A stretch of 49,389 bases of DNA, from the NCBI GenBank assembly GCA_041589455.1, contig JBFHVQ010000012.1, positions 1 to 49,389 of the forward strand, given 5' to 3'. The notes below the pieces were generated by a model. The model was not told where the DNA came from. It saw only the letters and a program-made list of their open reading frames with translations, and made no database searches. The number at the start of each line of letters is the position of its first letter. Within the stretch, counting starts at the first letter, position 1. This document shows, piece by piece, positions 33,052-43,037 of this stretch. This DNA is from SZUA-229 sp041589455 (GTDB lineage Bacteria > Pseudomonadota > Gammaproteobacteria > SZUA-229). The position numbers were made by a program, and so were the translations under genes.

Positions 33052-34332
33052 TTAGCTCAGGTGTTTAAATGCAGACTTGCCTGCATACACCGCTTTATCA
33101 CCCAGGATTTCCTCGATGCGTAATAGCTGATTATATTTTGCAACACGATCAGAACGTGACAGTGAACCGGTCTTAATCTGGCCAGTTGCTGTAGCAACAC
33201 ATAAATCAGCAATAGTGCTGTCTTCCGTTTCACCTGAACGGTGAGATACCACAGCCGTATAACCTGAGTCATGCGCCATATTGATCGCATTCAGGGTTTC
33301 TGTCAGCGTACCAATCTGGTTGAACTTAATCAGGATTGAGTTGGCGATACTCTTCTCGATACCCTCTTTAAAAATGCTGGTATTGGTAACAAACAGGTCA
33401 TCACCCACTAGCTGAACTTTATCACCCAGACGCTCTGTCAGCTTCTTCCAGCCGTCCCAGTCGCCTTCATCAAGACCATCTTCAATTGTGATAATGGGGT
33501 ACTTGTCACACCATTCAGCCAGGTAGTCGATCATGTCTTCTGAGGTCAGACTACGGTTTTCAGAAGCCAGGTTGTACTTACCGTCTTCATAGAACTCGGA
33601 GCTTGCCACATCCAGACCCAGGTAAATATCTTTGCCCGGTGTAAAGCCCGCTTTTTCAATGGCTTCCAGAATGACTTCAATCGCTTCTTCGTTAGATGAC
33701 AAATCCGGTGCAAAACCACCTTCATCACCGACTGCAGTGTTCATACCACGACCTGCCAGTACTGACTTCAGGGTATGGAAAACTTCAGTGCCGTAACGCA
33801 GCGCTTCTTTAAATGATGGCGCACCGACTGGCAAAATCATGAATTCCTGCAGGTCGACACTGTTGTCGGCATGGGAACCACCATTGATGATATTCATCAT
33901 CGGTACTGGCAGTTTAAAGTTGCCATCACCTAAATAGTCGAACAGATCTTTCTGCTCAAAAATAGCCGCTGCATGAGCAGATGCCAGGGACACTGCTAGT
34001 AGCGCATTAGCACCCAGTTTCTCTTTGTTGTCGGTACCATCCAGTTTAATCATGATGTCATCGATCTGTTGTTGCTCACGACAGTCGATACCTTTCAGCG
34101 CATCCTGGATAACGCCATTAACATTAGCAACGGCTTTTTGTACACCCTTGCCCATATAACGTGACTTATCACCATCACGTAGTTCGATCGCCTCACGCGC
34201 TCCGGTAGACGCACCTGATGGAACAGCTGCTCGACCACGGATACCGCTCTCTAAAATAACATCAGCTTCAACAGTAGGGTTGCCGCGGGAGTCCAGAATT
34301 TCTCTAGCAATAATTTGCTTTATTTTTGACAT
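33052..34332 (-). CDS. eno: Enolase
   Basis: Converts 2-phosphoglycerate to phosphoenolpyruvate; in many bacteria also part of the RNA degradosome. 426 residues. ILDSRGNPT and SGASTGAREA at the N-terminus, metal ligands in GLDVASSEF, TIEDGLDEGDWDGW and VGDDLF, catalytic lysine in LIKFNQIGTLTET, and SHRSGETEDS are all intact. It follows kdsA after 94 bases, which may hold a promoter, and ends in its own terminator. Confidence 0.98.
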   Translation of the reverse strand: MSKIKQIIAREILDSRGNPTVEADVILESGIRGRAAVPSGASTGAREAIELRDGDKSRYMGKGVQKAVANVNGVIQDALKGIDCREQQQIDDIMIKLDGTDNKEKLGANALLAVSLASAHAAAIFEQKDLFDYLGDGNFKLPVPMMNIINGGSHADNSVDLQEFMILPVGAPSFKEALRYGTEVFHTLKSVLAGRGMNTAVGDEGGFAPDLSSNEEAIEVILEAIEKAGFTPGKDIYLGLDVASSEFYEDGKYNLASENRSLTSEDMIDYLAEWCDKYPIITIEDGLDEGDWDGWKKLTERLGDKVQLVGDDLFVTNTSIFKEGIEKSIANSILIKFNQIGTLTETLNAINMAHDSGYTAVVSHRSGETEDSTIADLCVATATGQIKTGSLSRSDRVAKYNQLLRIEEILGDKAVYAGKSAFKHLS

Positions 34333-34426
34333 GTTTTCCTCAATACTTTCAAGTATTTACAATTGCTTCTTAATTTCGTTTCTTACTATAGTGCGCAGCT
34401 ATTACAAGCAAGTTACAGCGCTTTGT

Positions 34427-35260
34427 TTATAACTGCGTTTCCTCAAATGGCGAGGATTTCACCAGATGGTCAATGTCTTTCAAACGCCCTAATAAGGCTT
34501 CCATTTTTCCAAGCGGCCATGCATTGGGACCATCACTTAATGCATTCGCAGGATCGGGGTGGGTTTCCATAAACAGGCCGGATATACCGGCAGCAACTGC
34601 TGCCCTGGCCAGTACTGGTACATGTTCGCGCTGCCCTCCAGAGCATGAGCCCTGACCACCGGGTAGCTGTACCGAATGTGTTGCATCAAAAACCACTGGG
34701 CAACCGGTATCACGCATTACTGCAAGTGCGCGCATATCCGATACCAGGTTGTTATAACCAAATGACACACCACGATCACAAACCATAAGCTGTTTGTTAC
34801 CAGTGGTTAATGCCTTGTCGACAACGTTTTTCATATCCCAGGGCGCCATAAACTGCCCTTTCTTGATATTCACCGGCTTACCTGCCGATGCGACTTTGAG
34901 AATAAAATTTGTCTGCCGACATAGAAAAGCCGGCGTCTGCAGCACGTCAACAACATCGGCAACTTCATCAATGGGTGTATCTTCATGTACGTCAGTTATC
35001 ACCGGCACGGATAATTCATCCTTTACCTTCTGAAGTATTCGCAAACCCTCTGCCATACCCAGACCACGAAAACTGTCGATTGACGAGCGGTTTGCCTTAT
35101 CAAAAGAAGATTTATATACGAATGGAATACCCAGTTTAGACGTAATTTCCTTAAGCTGCTCAGCTGTTTTTAACGCCATTGTTTCTGACTCGATTACACA
35201 GGGTCCAGCAAACAGAAAAAATGGCTGATCCAGTCCCGCCTTTATGCCTGAAAACTCCAT
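34427..35260 (-). CDS. kdsA: 3-deoxy-8-phosphooctulonate (KDO8P) synthase
   Basis: Condenses phosphoenolpyruvate with arabinose 5-phosphate to make the KDO precursor of lipopolysaccharide. 277 residues; FLFAGPCVIES, VYKSSFDKANRSS, KKGQFMAPWDM and DATHSVQLPGG are typical. The N motif KSSFDKANR matches the metal-free type rather than needing a metal cysteine. The ATG directly abuts the pyrG stop, so the genes are translated as neighbours on one mRNA. It confirms an LPS-bearing, Gram-negative host. Confidence 0.97.
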   Translation of the reverse strand: MEFSGIKAGLDQPFFLFAGPCVIESETMALKTAEQLKEITSKLGIPFVYKSSFDKANRSSIDSFRGLGMAEGLRILQKVKDELSVPVITDVHEDTPIDEVADVVDVLQTPAFLCRQTNFILKVASAGKPVNIKKGQFMAPWDMKNVVDKALTTGNKQLMVCDRGVSFGYNNLVSDMRALAVMRDTGCPVVFDATHSVQLPGGQGSCSGGQREHVPVLARAAVAAGISGLFMETHPDPANALSDGPNAWPLGKMEALLGRLKDIDHLVKSSPFEETQL

Positions 35261-36898
35261 CTATTTGCCCTCCTGACTATCACGGTGTGTACACGCCGCC
35301 TTGATAAAGTCAGTAAACAGTGGATGCCCCTTACGTGGCGTTGATGTAAATTCCGGATGAAACTGACAAGCCACAAACCAGGGATGGTCAGGTATTTCAA
35401 CTACCTCAACCAGATTACCATCTACAGAACGACCTGAAAATACCAGTCCTTTTTCTTCAAGTGCCTGCATATAGGTGTCATTAAACTCATAGCGATGTCG
35501 ATGACGCTCAGAAATAGTGTCTGAACCATAAATGCGATGAACCTCTGAACCCGCTAACAAATGACAGGGCTGCGCACCGAGACGCATGGTGCCACCCAGA
35601 TCCGAGTTCTCGTCACGTACTTCAGTTTCACCGGACTCAGACATCCATTCAGTGATCAGGGCTATAACCGGGTGCTGGGTCGAAGCATTAAATTCCGTAC
35701 TATGAGCATCTTGCATATTCGCCATATGGCGCGCATATTCAATGACTGCAACCTGCATACCCAGGCAGATCCCCAGATAAGGCACCTTATTTTCACGCGC
35801 ATACTGTACTGCGGCTATCTTGCCTTCAACGCCTCGCTTACCAAAACCACCAGGTACCAGGATTGCATCCAGCGACGCTAGCTGGCTCATATCACCCTGT
35901 TCAAGCGTTTCTGAATCAATGTACTGAATATGTACACGAGCGTGATTCTGTATTCCGGCATGACTTAGTGATTCATTCAAAGACTTGTACGATTCTGTTA
36001 AATCAACATATTTGCCCACCATACCAATAGTCACTTCAGACTCCGGATGCTCAAGAGCTTCAACTACCGCCTGCCAATCTGACAAATCAGCCTCTGGGAT
36101 ATCCAGACGAAGCTTGTCTGCAACAATGTTATCCAGCCCCTGATCATGTAACCACTGGGGAATTTTGTAGATATGGTCAAGGTCTTTAGCAGAAATGACC
36201 GCCTTCTCTTCTACATTGGTAAACAGGGCTATTTTGCGGCGCTCATCAATCGGCAGGAATTTTTCAGAACGGCAAAGCAAAATATCAGGCTGAATACCAA
36301 TAGAGCGTAATTCTTTTACAGAGTGTTGTGTGGGTTTCGTTTTAACTTCACCCGCTGAGGCGATATAAGGAACCAGCGTCAGATGAATGAAAATTGCACG
36401 GTCATGGCCAAGCTCAACGCCCATCTGGCGTATTGCTTCCATGAAGGGAAGTGATTCAATATCACCTACCGTACCACCGATTTCTACCATAGCGATATCA
36501 GCGCCTTCTGCTCCTTGCTTAATGCTGCGCTTAATCTCGTCAGTAATATGAGGAATAACCTGTACCGTACCACCCAGGTACTCACCACGTCTTTCCTTAC
36601 GAATTACCGTTTCGTATATTCGTCCAGACGTAAAATTACTGGCCTGACTGGTTCTAAAGTTAACAAATCGTTCATAGTGCCCCAGATCCAGGTCTGTCTC
36701 GGCACCGTCGTCGGTAACAAAAACCTCACCATGCTGAAACGGGCTCATTGTGCCAGGGTCGACATTGATATATGGGTCGAGTTTAAGCATACGGACTGAT
36801 AAGCCCCGTGCTTCGAGAATAGCCCCAAGTGAAGCCGCAGCGATCCCTTTACCCAGGGAAGAAACTACACCACCGGTGATAAATATATAGCGTGTCAT
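35261..36898 (-). CDS. pyrG: CTP synthase
   Basis: Makes CTP from UTP, ATP and glutamine. 545 residues, as in E. coli. The synthetase half begins with TRYIFITGGVVSSLGKGI (Walker-type loop), and DPYINVDPGTMSPFQHGEV and VGDIESLPF are intact. The glutamine amidotransferase half has the nucleophile in YLGICLGMQ and the His/Glu pair in CQFHPEF. First gene of the pyrG-kdsA-eno block, behind a good promoter. I see no CTP-sensing C-run leader of the Gram-positive kind. Confidence 0.98.
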   Translation of the reverse strand: MTRYIFITGGVVSSLGKGIAAASLGAILEARGLSVRMLKLDPYINVDPGTMSPFQHGEVFVTDDGAETDLDLGHYERFVNFRTSQASNFTSGRIYETVIRKERRGEYLGGTVQVIPHITDEIKRSIKQGAEGADIAMVEIGGTVGDIESLPFMEAIRQMGVELGHDRAIFIHLTLVPYIASAGEVKTKPTQHSVKELRSIGIQPDILLCRSEKFLPIDERRKIALFTNVEEKAVISAKDLDHIYKIPQWLHDQGLDNIVADKLRLDIPEADLSDWQAVVEALEHPESEVTIGMVGKYVDLTESYKSLNESLSHAGIQNHARVHIQYIDSETLEQGDMSQLASLDAILVPGGFGKRGVEGKIAAVQYARENKVPYLGICLGMQVAVIEYARHMANMQDAHSTEFNASTQHPVIALITEWMSESGETEVRDENSDLGGTMRLGAQPCHLLAGSEVHRIYGSDTISERHRHRYEFNDTYMQALEEKGLVFSGRSVDGNLVEVVEIPDHPWFVACQFHPEFTSTPRKGHPLFTDFIKAACTHRDSQEGK

Positions 36899-36952
36899 CA
36901 GGTTATTTTTGGCCTTATCGGTCGAATTGAGGTGACGCAGAAAACGTGTTGA

Positions 36953-36981
36953 ATATTAGCAAATAACTATTTGATTCTCAA
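36953..36981 (-). promoter_or_regulatory. Promoter of pyrG
   Basis: On the minus strand TTGAGA (36976-36981) and TAATAT (36953-36958) with a 17-base spacer, about 45 bases before the pyrG leader start. Confidence 0.6.
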
Positions 36982-37185
36982 TGACTTGTAATACTATCTG
37001 CAGCATCCTTCCTGGCCCACTTTATATAGTGCATTTATGCCTGTAATTCATCACGAGATACGCCATAATGTAAATATCTCGCCATGAAAGATGCATACAA
37101 AACCTGTGAAACAACCAATAAAGAAGATTAACTAATACTCTTATACTATTGATCTATAACACTTTATATACGATAAAAACAATTT

Positions 37186-38295
37186 ATGCCTATTAAAGAA
37201 GAGTATTTCCGACAGCTTGAATCTAACGCTTATAGCAAAGACCCCGCTCAGGCTGAAATTGTTGATCACCTGGAAAATTTACAAAATGAGCTAACTCAAC
37301 AGCTGTATACCTCAGTTAGCCTACCCCAAAAAATCAGACGCTGGTTTGGGCATAAAAACACTCTCCCCAGGGGCTGCTATATATGGGGAGGGGTTGGTCG
37401 AGGCAAAACCTGGCTGATGGACATGTTTTATGACACCCTAGACAGTAACTGCCTCCCCAAAGAGCAAAAGCTACGCCTGCACTTTCACCATTTCATGCAG
37501 GCGATTCACGATCAGTTAAAACTTATTGGTTCACATAAAAATCCGCTAAAGCATATCGCCAGATCTATTAGCCAGCGCTACAAAGTACTCTGCCTGGACG
37601 AATTTCATGTGCTGGATATTACAGACGCCATGTTACTTTATGGTTTACTCGATAGCCTTTTTGATGAGGGCATCGTACTGTTAGCCACTTCAAATCAGCC
37701 ACCCGATGAGCTTTATAAGAATGGACTACAGCGTGAACGCTTTCTACCCGCAATTGAGTTAATCAAACAACATACCCAGACATTGATGCTGGATGGCCCT
37801 GAAGATCACAGGCTCAGGCTACTGGAAAAAGCAAATTGTTGGTACTCCAACAACCCGGAGTCACTCGCGCAGATGGAAATTCGCTTTAATGAACTTAGCA
37901 ACTCCCCTGCCCAGAGAAACTACCGAATTCAGATAAACTATCGAGAAATAATCAGCATCCTGCATTGCCATGATATTGTCTGGTTCGACTTTAATAGTAT
38001 CTGTGGTGACCAGCGCGGCTCAGCCGACTATATTGAAATCGCGCACCAATATCACACGGTATTTATCAGTCAGGTACCCAGCATGGACGACAGCCACAAT
38101 GATAAAACTCGCCGTTTTATCAATATGATTGATGAATATTATGATCGAAGTGTTAAGCTACTGATTAGTGCTGACACAACTCCCCTGGAGCTGTATCAGG
38201 GCGAACAACTTGCATTTGAATATCAGCGTACAGCTAGCCGTCTTGAAGAAATGCGTAGCCATGAATACCTTGCCAGACCCCATCGCATTTCTTAA
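37186..38295 (+). CDS. zapE: Cell division protein ZapE (AFG1-like ATPase)
   Basis: 369-residue P-loop ATPase that destabilises FtsZ polymers late in division under low oxygen or stress. Walker A GGVGRGKT (68-75), Walker B LCLDEFHVLD, sensor ATSNQPPDELYKNGLQRERF and the Arg-rich end of the domain are typical. It is isolated from its frequent neighbours rplM and rpsI. A start at 37186 fits the family; no strong ribosome site is visible. Confidence 0.93.
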   Translation: MPIKEEYFRQLESNAYSKDPAQAEIVDHLENLQNELTQQLYTSVSLPQKIRRWFGHKNTLPRGCYIWGGVGRGKTWLMDMFYDTLDSNCLPKEQKLRLHFHHFMQAIHDQLKLIGSHKNPLKHIARSISQRYKVLCLDEFHVLDITDAMLLYGLLDSLFDEGIVLLATSNQPPDELYKNGLQRERFLPAIELIKQHTQTLMLDGPEDHRLRLLEKANCWYSNNPESLAQMEIRFNELSNSPAQRNYRIQINYREIISILHCHDIVWFDFNSICGDQRGSADYIEIAHQYHTVFISQVPSMDDSHNDKTRRFINMIDEYYDRSVKLLISADTTPLELYQGEQLAFEYQRTASRLEEMRSHEYLARPHRIS

Positions 38296-38430
38296 GTTAG
38301 ATCAATTGAATTCATATGAGAAAAGACAGTTCGAGTCAAAACAGCTAAAATTAGGCATAGATGTTTTTAATATTGATTGAAACAAGACACAGCTCATAGC
38401 ACCCCAGGACGATTTATACATCATTACTCT

Positions 38431-39480
38431 ATGCGCATAATGACAACTTATAGACTACTAATTCTGTCACTGATTTTTGCACCCCTGATCTGCTTTTCTC
38501 AAAATGAGGAAATTACCGGAAAAATTGACTTCGACGACCTGCCTTTACGTGAAGAACTCGAATTACCTGAGTGGTTCAACCTAAGCTTTCTAGATCTGAA
38601 TGACAGCCTTCAGGAGGCTATAGACGATGGAAAAAAAGGCCTGATAATCTATTTTGGCCGTAAAGACTGCCCCTACTGTAAATACCAGCTTGAAGGCAAC
38701 TGGGGAGACCCAGCGATCATTAAGTATACCCAGAAACACTTCAATGTTATCGCCATCGACGTCAAAGGCGACCGGACTGTCACCGACTTTAATGGTCGAA
38801 ACTGGAGTGAAAAAGCATATTCAGCTCACCGCAACACCAATTTTACGCCTTCACTGTTATTTTTTAACAGTAATGGCCAGCTCGCATTAAGACTCTCGGG
38901 TTATCGCCCCAAATACCAGTTCCGCGCATCACTTGAATACGTTGCAGATGCACACTACAACATTGAACCTTTCAGAAGATACCTGGCACGTGCCGAAGCC
39001 GCGCTGGGCTTCGGTTCAGAAGAGCTGAATGACCTGGATTACAAACTTAGCCCACCCTACAACCTGGATCGTCGAAAACAGTTTAAAGGCATGCAACGCA
39101 AACCCTTACTGGTACTGTTTGAACACCCTCGCTGTCATGCCTGCGATGTCTTACACGGTGATACACTGAGCGAACCAGAAGTCGAAAATCAGTTACAGTC
39201 GCTGGATATTGTTCAGTTAAATACCTTCTCCGACACAAAAATTATTACACCATCAGGTGTAAAAACCACTGCCAGTGAATGGGCAGACCAGCTCAATCTA
39301 ACCTTTGCCCCTGCATTATTATTTTTTGATGAGCAAGGCAATGAAATTCTCAGAGTCGAGTCTGTTATCCGACTCTACCGTTTAAATAATGTTTTGCGCT
39401 ATATAGCAGGAGAAGAATATAATCGCTTCCCGACTTTCCAGTCCTGGCTACAACATTCGCGCAACCTTAAGAAAAGATAA
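38431..39480 (+). CDS. Exported protein with two thioredoxin folds
   Basis: 349 residues from MRIMTTYRLL; a TTG at 38377 would add 18 residues before the signal peptide and is rejected. Signal peptide about 1-23 (APLICFS-QNEE). Fold 1 (about 55-175) has CPYC (C80, C83) and a cis-proline in NFTPSLLFF. Fold 2 (about 220-340) has CHAC (C235, C238) and FAPALLFF. Each looks like the SoxW/thioredoxin-related group that works in the periplasm. Two active sites on one chain suggest internal relay of electrons or reduction of a multi-disulfide or heme-binding target. No sox or ccm genes are near. Confidence 0.75.
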   Translation: MRIMTTYRLLILSLIFAPLICFSQNEEITGKIDFDDLPLREELELPEWFNLSFLDLNDSLQEAIDDGKKGLIIYFGRKDCPYCKYQLEGNWGDPAIIKYTQKHFNVIAIDVKGDRTVTDFNGRNWSEKAYSAHRNTNFTPSLLFFNSNGQLALRLSGYRPKYQFRASLEYVADAHYNIEPFRRYLARAEAALGFGSEELNDLDYKLSPPYNLDRRKQFKGMQRKPLLVLFEHPRCHACDVLHGDTLSEPEVENQLQSLDIVQLNTFSDTKIITPSGVKTTASEWADQLNLTFAPALLFFDEQGNEILRVESVIRLYRLNNVLRYIAGEEYNRFPTFQSWLQHSRNLKKR

Positions 39481-39486
39481 GCAGTA

Positions 39487-39681
39487 ATGGATCATCAAAA
39501 AATCACTCTGGCCGTTGAGTTTATATGTGAAATGGGCTGCAACTCTGTCTATGCCACAATTGAAGCACTAGAATCAGGGCAGGAAGTAGAAACGGTTAGA
39601 GGATTTAGCGATGTTGAAGTAACAGCTCTGACTCACGAGCTAAAAGCGATTATGTCAGTCTACGACAAAAGAGATGACTGA
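39487..39681 (+). CDS. 64-residue protein of unknown function
   Basis: Begins 6 bases after the thioredoxin-fold gene, so co-transcription is likely. Two cysteines (FICEMGCNSVY) and a helical second half (FSDVEVTALTHELKAIMSVY). No signal peptide. I have seen small proteins of this look in Gammaproteobacteria but cannot name a family. Confidence 0.6.
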   Translation: MDHQKITLAVEFICEMGCNSVYATIEALESGQEVETVRGFSDVEVTALTHELKAIMSVYDKRDD

Positions 39682-39861
39682 CAACATAGATTCTCCAAAG
39701 CACTTTTTTTCATTTGGATTAAATCAATTAATATAATATCTCTATTTCATACCAATAGTGATTAGCCGCGTGACGACTATTTCAGGCATATAACACAACT
39801 CACAACAGTAATAGCTGGTTCGTAAATAAACAAATCATGCGGTTGCGATACACTTAGAAAC

Positions 39862-40341
39862 TTATTTTTTGGGATACTCAAACGAGACCAACTCTGCAGA
39901 GGCTGGACTTATTGCAACCCAATGAGCAACATCGAATCTGATAATTGCAATACTACAGGTCGGCATATCCTCTATGCTGCCAGGACAGAAATAATCCACT
40001 GCCTCCTGCATTCCCGGGTTATGCCCAACGAGCATGACAGCAGACAGGTGATCCTGTAATTTTTTTGCCTGGGCCACAATATCATAGGAGCTTGCCTGGT
40101 AAAGGGAGTGCTCATGCATTAGTTGAATTTGCAAGGCCTGAGCATAAATTTCAGCAGTACTATAAGCTCGAATCGCATCACTCGTAATCAGCCTATCGAC
40201 TTGTATATCCATCTCATTGAGGCGTTTAGCCATCACTGGCGCATCTGCCAATCCTCGTTGATTTAATGGACGTTCAAAATCATCAATGGAATCATTATCC
40301 CAGCTGGATTTTCCATGCCTCGCCAGTAAAAGTGTTTTCAT
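39862..40341 (-). CDS. sixA: SixA-like histidine phosphatase
   Basis: 159 residues, the size of SixA (161 in E. coli), which removes phosphate from histidine in phosphorelay and PTS proteins. The phosphohistidine residue is H9 in LLARHGKSSW; the second catalytic site is VGHNPGM, with supporting Arg in TSDAIRAYSTAE. It lies 8 bases downstream of nasA, an unexpected partner. The SixA substrate may differ here. Confidence 0.85.
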   Translation of the reverse strand: MKTLLLARHGKSSWDNDSIDDFERPLNQRGLADAPVMAKRLNEMDIQVDRLITSDAIRAYSTAEIYAQALQIQLMHEHSLYQASSYDIVAQAKKLQDHLSAVMLVGHNPGMQEAVDYFCPGSIEDMPTCSIAIIRFDVAHWVAISPASAELVSFEYPKK

Positions 40342-40349
40342 GATATTTA

Positions 40350-43037
40350 TTATTTTCCTGTTTCTTTTAACAGTACTTTTAGCTCAGGAATGCACGACCC
40401 GCAATTAGTTCCGGCCTGTAATGACAGACCAATGGCATCGACGGTATCAAGACCCTGCTCTTTTATGGCTTTAATGATCGTATTTCGCCCCACAGAAAAA
40501 CAGGCACAAACTGCTGCTCCCGCATCATCACAGGACTCGCTAGGTCGACCTGACAGCAAAAAGGCCTTCTCTTTGTCATCTAGCACTGGCTTGTCAAACA
40601 ATGCCATCAGCCAATCACGATTGGGTAAATCAGGGCTGGGGCCAATAAAAATACAACTTTCCAGCTGGTCACCGACCAACCTGGCCGCTCGATAACACTG
40701 TGCCGACTGGTCAAAGTACTCCATCCAGGAGACATTGGATTCACTGGCACACAATAATCCACGTGCATGGGATGCCCAGTTCTGAGGCGTTTCATTTCCG
40801 GCAATCTCATAGCGCCATAAACTATGCCCTTTATTAAGATTCCAGTAATCCTGAGATGATAAATCCAACTGTCGTCTGGAAAGCAAAAAGCCATACCAGG
40901 CTTTCTTAACGGGTTTCACTTGCACAGGTGTATGCTTGAATTCTGGTTGGCCAGAGATCGGATCACGATCCGGATTTACCAGCTTTCCGGTGACTGCTGC
41001 GGATGCATACTGATCATTCCAATGCATTGCTGTAAACAGCATGCCTTTGGGTACTTCATCTGTGATGCAGGCCCTGACCACCATTTCCCCCCACTGGCTT
41101 TCAATATTCACCAGGTCATGAGAGCGAATCTGATATCGAGCGGCATCTTGTGGATGAATCTGTACAAACGCTTCAGAGATATGCATCGAAAGTTTGGGGG
41201 ATTTACCGGTGCGCGTCATAGTATGCCACTGATCTCGAATACGCCCGCTATTCAGCACCAATGGGTAAAGTTCACTGACTGGATTTGCTACCGCCTGTGG
41301 CTTCACGGCAATCATATTCGCCTTACCTGATGCGGTATAAAAATGCCCTTCTTCAAACAGTCGTGTGGTGCCTGTGGGTTTATTAAAGGTCACCGGCCAT
41401 TGCAACGGCATAAACTGCTGGTAGGCTTTCTCGTCGAGATCGACAAATGCAGAAATATCAAAGTCCCGACTACCGTTGTTATCTTTCCCACTAAGGGCGG
41501 CAAACTCTGAAAAAATCTCACGCGGTGAATTATACGAAAACGCAGATTTATAACCCATCTCCACGGCAACCTGAGAAATGATTTTCCAGTCAGGTAGCGC
41601 TTCACCCGGCGCAGTACGAAAAGAACGTTGACGAGAAATACGACGCTCTGAGTTAGTCACCATGCCATCTCGTTCACCCCAGGTACTCGCAGGCAGCAGA
41701 ACATGTGCCAGTTCAGTAGTATCAGTATTCTGCATACAGTCCTGAACCACCAGGAACTCACAATGAGACAAGGCCTCTCTGACGCGATTGCTATCAGGCA
41801 TACTGACAGCTGGGTTGGTGCCAATCACCCAGAGCGCCTTAATCTTATCATCAAGAATCGCATTAAAAAGATCCACGGCTTTGTAACCCGCTTTGTCCGC
41901 GATATAAGGCGAGTGCCAGTGTGATTGAACCAGTTCTCGATGCTCAGCATTATCCAGTTCCATATGCGCCGTGAGCTGGTTAGCCAATCCACCAACCTCA
42001 CGACCACCCATTGCATTAGGTTGCCCGGTTAATGAAAATGGCCCCATACCGGGACGTCCAATACGGCCGGAAATCAGGTGACAGTTAATAATCGCATTAA
42101 TTTTATCGGTACCAGATGTACTCTGGTTAATTCCCTGGGAATAGAGCGTTATGACTTTCTCTTTACGCGAAAACAGCTCAAAAAACGCGATCAACTGCTG
42201 CGAATCAAGTCCACATAGCTCAGCGACTTTGGCAACATCTGCAGATGATTCATATGCCGCCTTCAAAGCCGGCTCAAGCCCTTCTACACACTTGTCCAGA
42301 AACAGGCGGTTAATTTCTCCCTGATCATTTAAATGTACCAGTAAACCATTAAATAAAATCGAGTCAGTACCACTTTTAACATGAAGTGTGCGATCAGCTA
42401 CATCACAGGTAGCTGTTCGTCGCGGGTCAATAACCACCACCTCAAGATTCGGGTTTTTAGTTTTTGCTGCACGAATGCGCTGAAATAACACCGGATGACA
42501 CCAGGCAGTATTTGATCCAACGATGACGATCAGATTGGTGCGTTCAAGATCTTCATAGCTACAGGGCATAGCATCAGCACCAAAGGCTCGTTTTTGTGCA
42601 GCCACCACTGATGACATACACAGCCTGGAATTGGTATCGATATTAGCGTTACCAATAAAGCCCTTCATCAATTTATTGGCCACATAGTAATCTTCGGTTA
42701 ATAATTGACCTGAGACATACATTGCAACTGAGTCACGACCGTATTTATCCATTGTCTGTTTAAATCGCCTGGATACCAGCTGCATTGCATTTTCCCAGCT
42801 CGACCTGAGGCCATTAATCTGTGGATAGAGCATACGCCCTTCATCATCCAGTGTTTCTGCCAGGGCTGCGCCTTTAGAGCATAGTCGCCCCAGGTTAGAC
42901 GGATGATCCGGATTACCAGATACCGTAAAACCAGATTCAGACTGTGTGACAAGAACACCACAGCCGACCCCGCAATAAGGACAGGTTGTTCGTGTTTCGT
43001 GTTGTTGCTCTTTGTTGGATGCTTTCGCCTTGCTCAT
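40350..43037 (-). CDS. nasA: Assimilatory nitrate reductase, catalytic subunit NasA
   Basis: Reduces nitrate to nitrite for nitrogen assimilation, cytoplasmic. 895 residues. The [4Fe-4S] site is CPYCGVGC (C19, C22, C26) plus RLCSKG; the molybdopterin domains follow (YVSGQLLTEDYYVANKL, NTNSRLCMSS, GRPGMGPFSLTGQPNAMGGR). A C-terminal BFD-like [2Fe-2S] domain (about 840-890) reads CACFSVGRN and TNCGSCIPEL, as in Klebsiella and Azotobacter NasA. No nitrite reductase (nirBD), transporter or nasR is adjacent. sixA follows after 8 bases. Confidence 0.93.
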   Translation of the reverse strand: MSKAKASNKEQQHETRTTCPYCGVGCGVLVTQSESGFTVSGNPDHPSNLGRLCSKGAALAETLDDEGRMLYPQINGLRSSWENAMQLVSRRFKQTMDKYGRDSVAMYVSGQLLTEDYYVANKLMKGFIGNANIDTNSRLCMSSVVAAQKRAFGADAMPCSYEDLERTNLIVIVGSNTAWCHPVLFQRIRAAKTKNPNLEVVVIDPRRTATCDVADRTLHVKSGTDSILFNGLLVHLNDQGEINRLFLDKCVEGLEPALKAAYESSADVAKVAELCGLDSQQLIAFFELFSRKEKVITLYSQGINQSTSGTDKINAIINCHLISGRIGRPGMGPFSLTGQPNAMGGREVGGLANQLTAHMELDNAEHRELVQSHWHSPYIADKAGYKAVDLFNAILDDKIKALWVIGTNPAVSMPDSNRVREALSHCEFLVVQDCMQNTDTTELAHVLLPASTWGERDGMVTNSERRISRQRSFRTAPGEALPDWKIISQVAVEMGYKSAFSYNSPREIFSEFAALSGKDNNGSRDFDISAFVDLDEKAYQQFMPLQWPVTFNKPTGTTRLFEEGHFYTASGKANMIAVKPQAVANPVSELYPLVLNSGRIRDQWHTMTRTGKSPKLSMHISEAFVQIHPQDAARYQIRSHDLVNIESQWGEMVVRACITDEVPKGMLFTAMHWNDQYASAAVTGKLVNPDRDPISGQPEFKHTPVQVKPVKKAWYGFLLSRRQLDLSSQDYWNLNKGHSLWRYEIAGNETPQNWASHARGLLCASESNVSWMEYFDQSAQCYRAARLVGDQLESCIFIGPSPDLPNRDWLMALFDKPVLDDKEKAFLLSGRPSESCDDAGAAVCACFSVGRNTIIKAIKEQGLDTVDAIGLSLQAGTNCGSCIPELKVLLKETGK

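Noticed and set aside
38377..38430. TTG start for the thioredoxin-fold protein
   Set aside because: It adds a polar stretch before the signal peptide and has no ribosome site.
40920..41330. A 136-codon plus-strand frame
   Set aside because: Antisense shadow of nasA; its composition follows the nasA codons.
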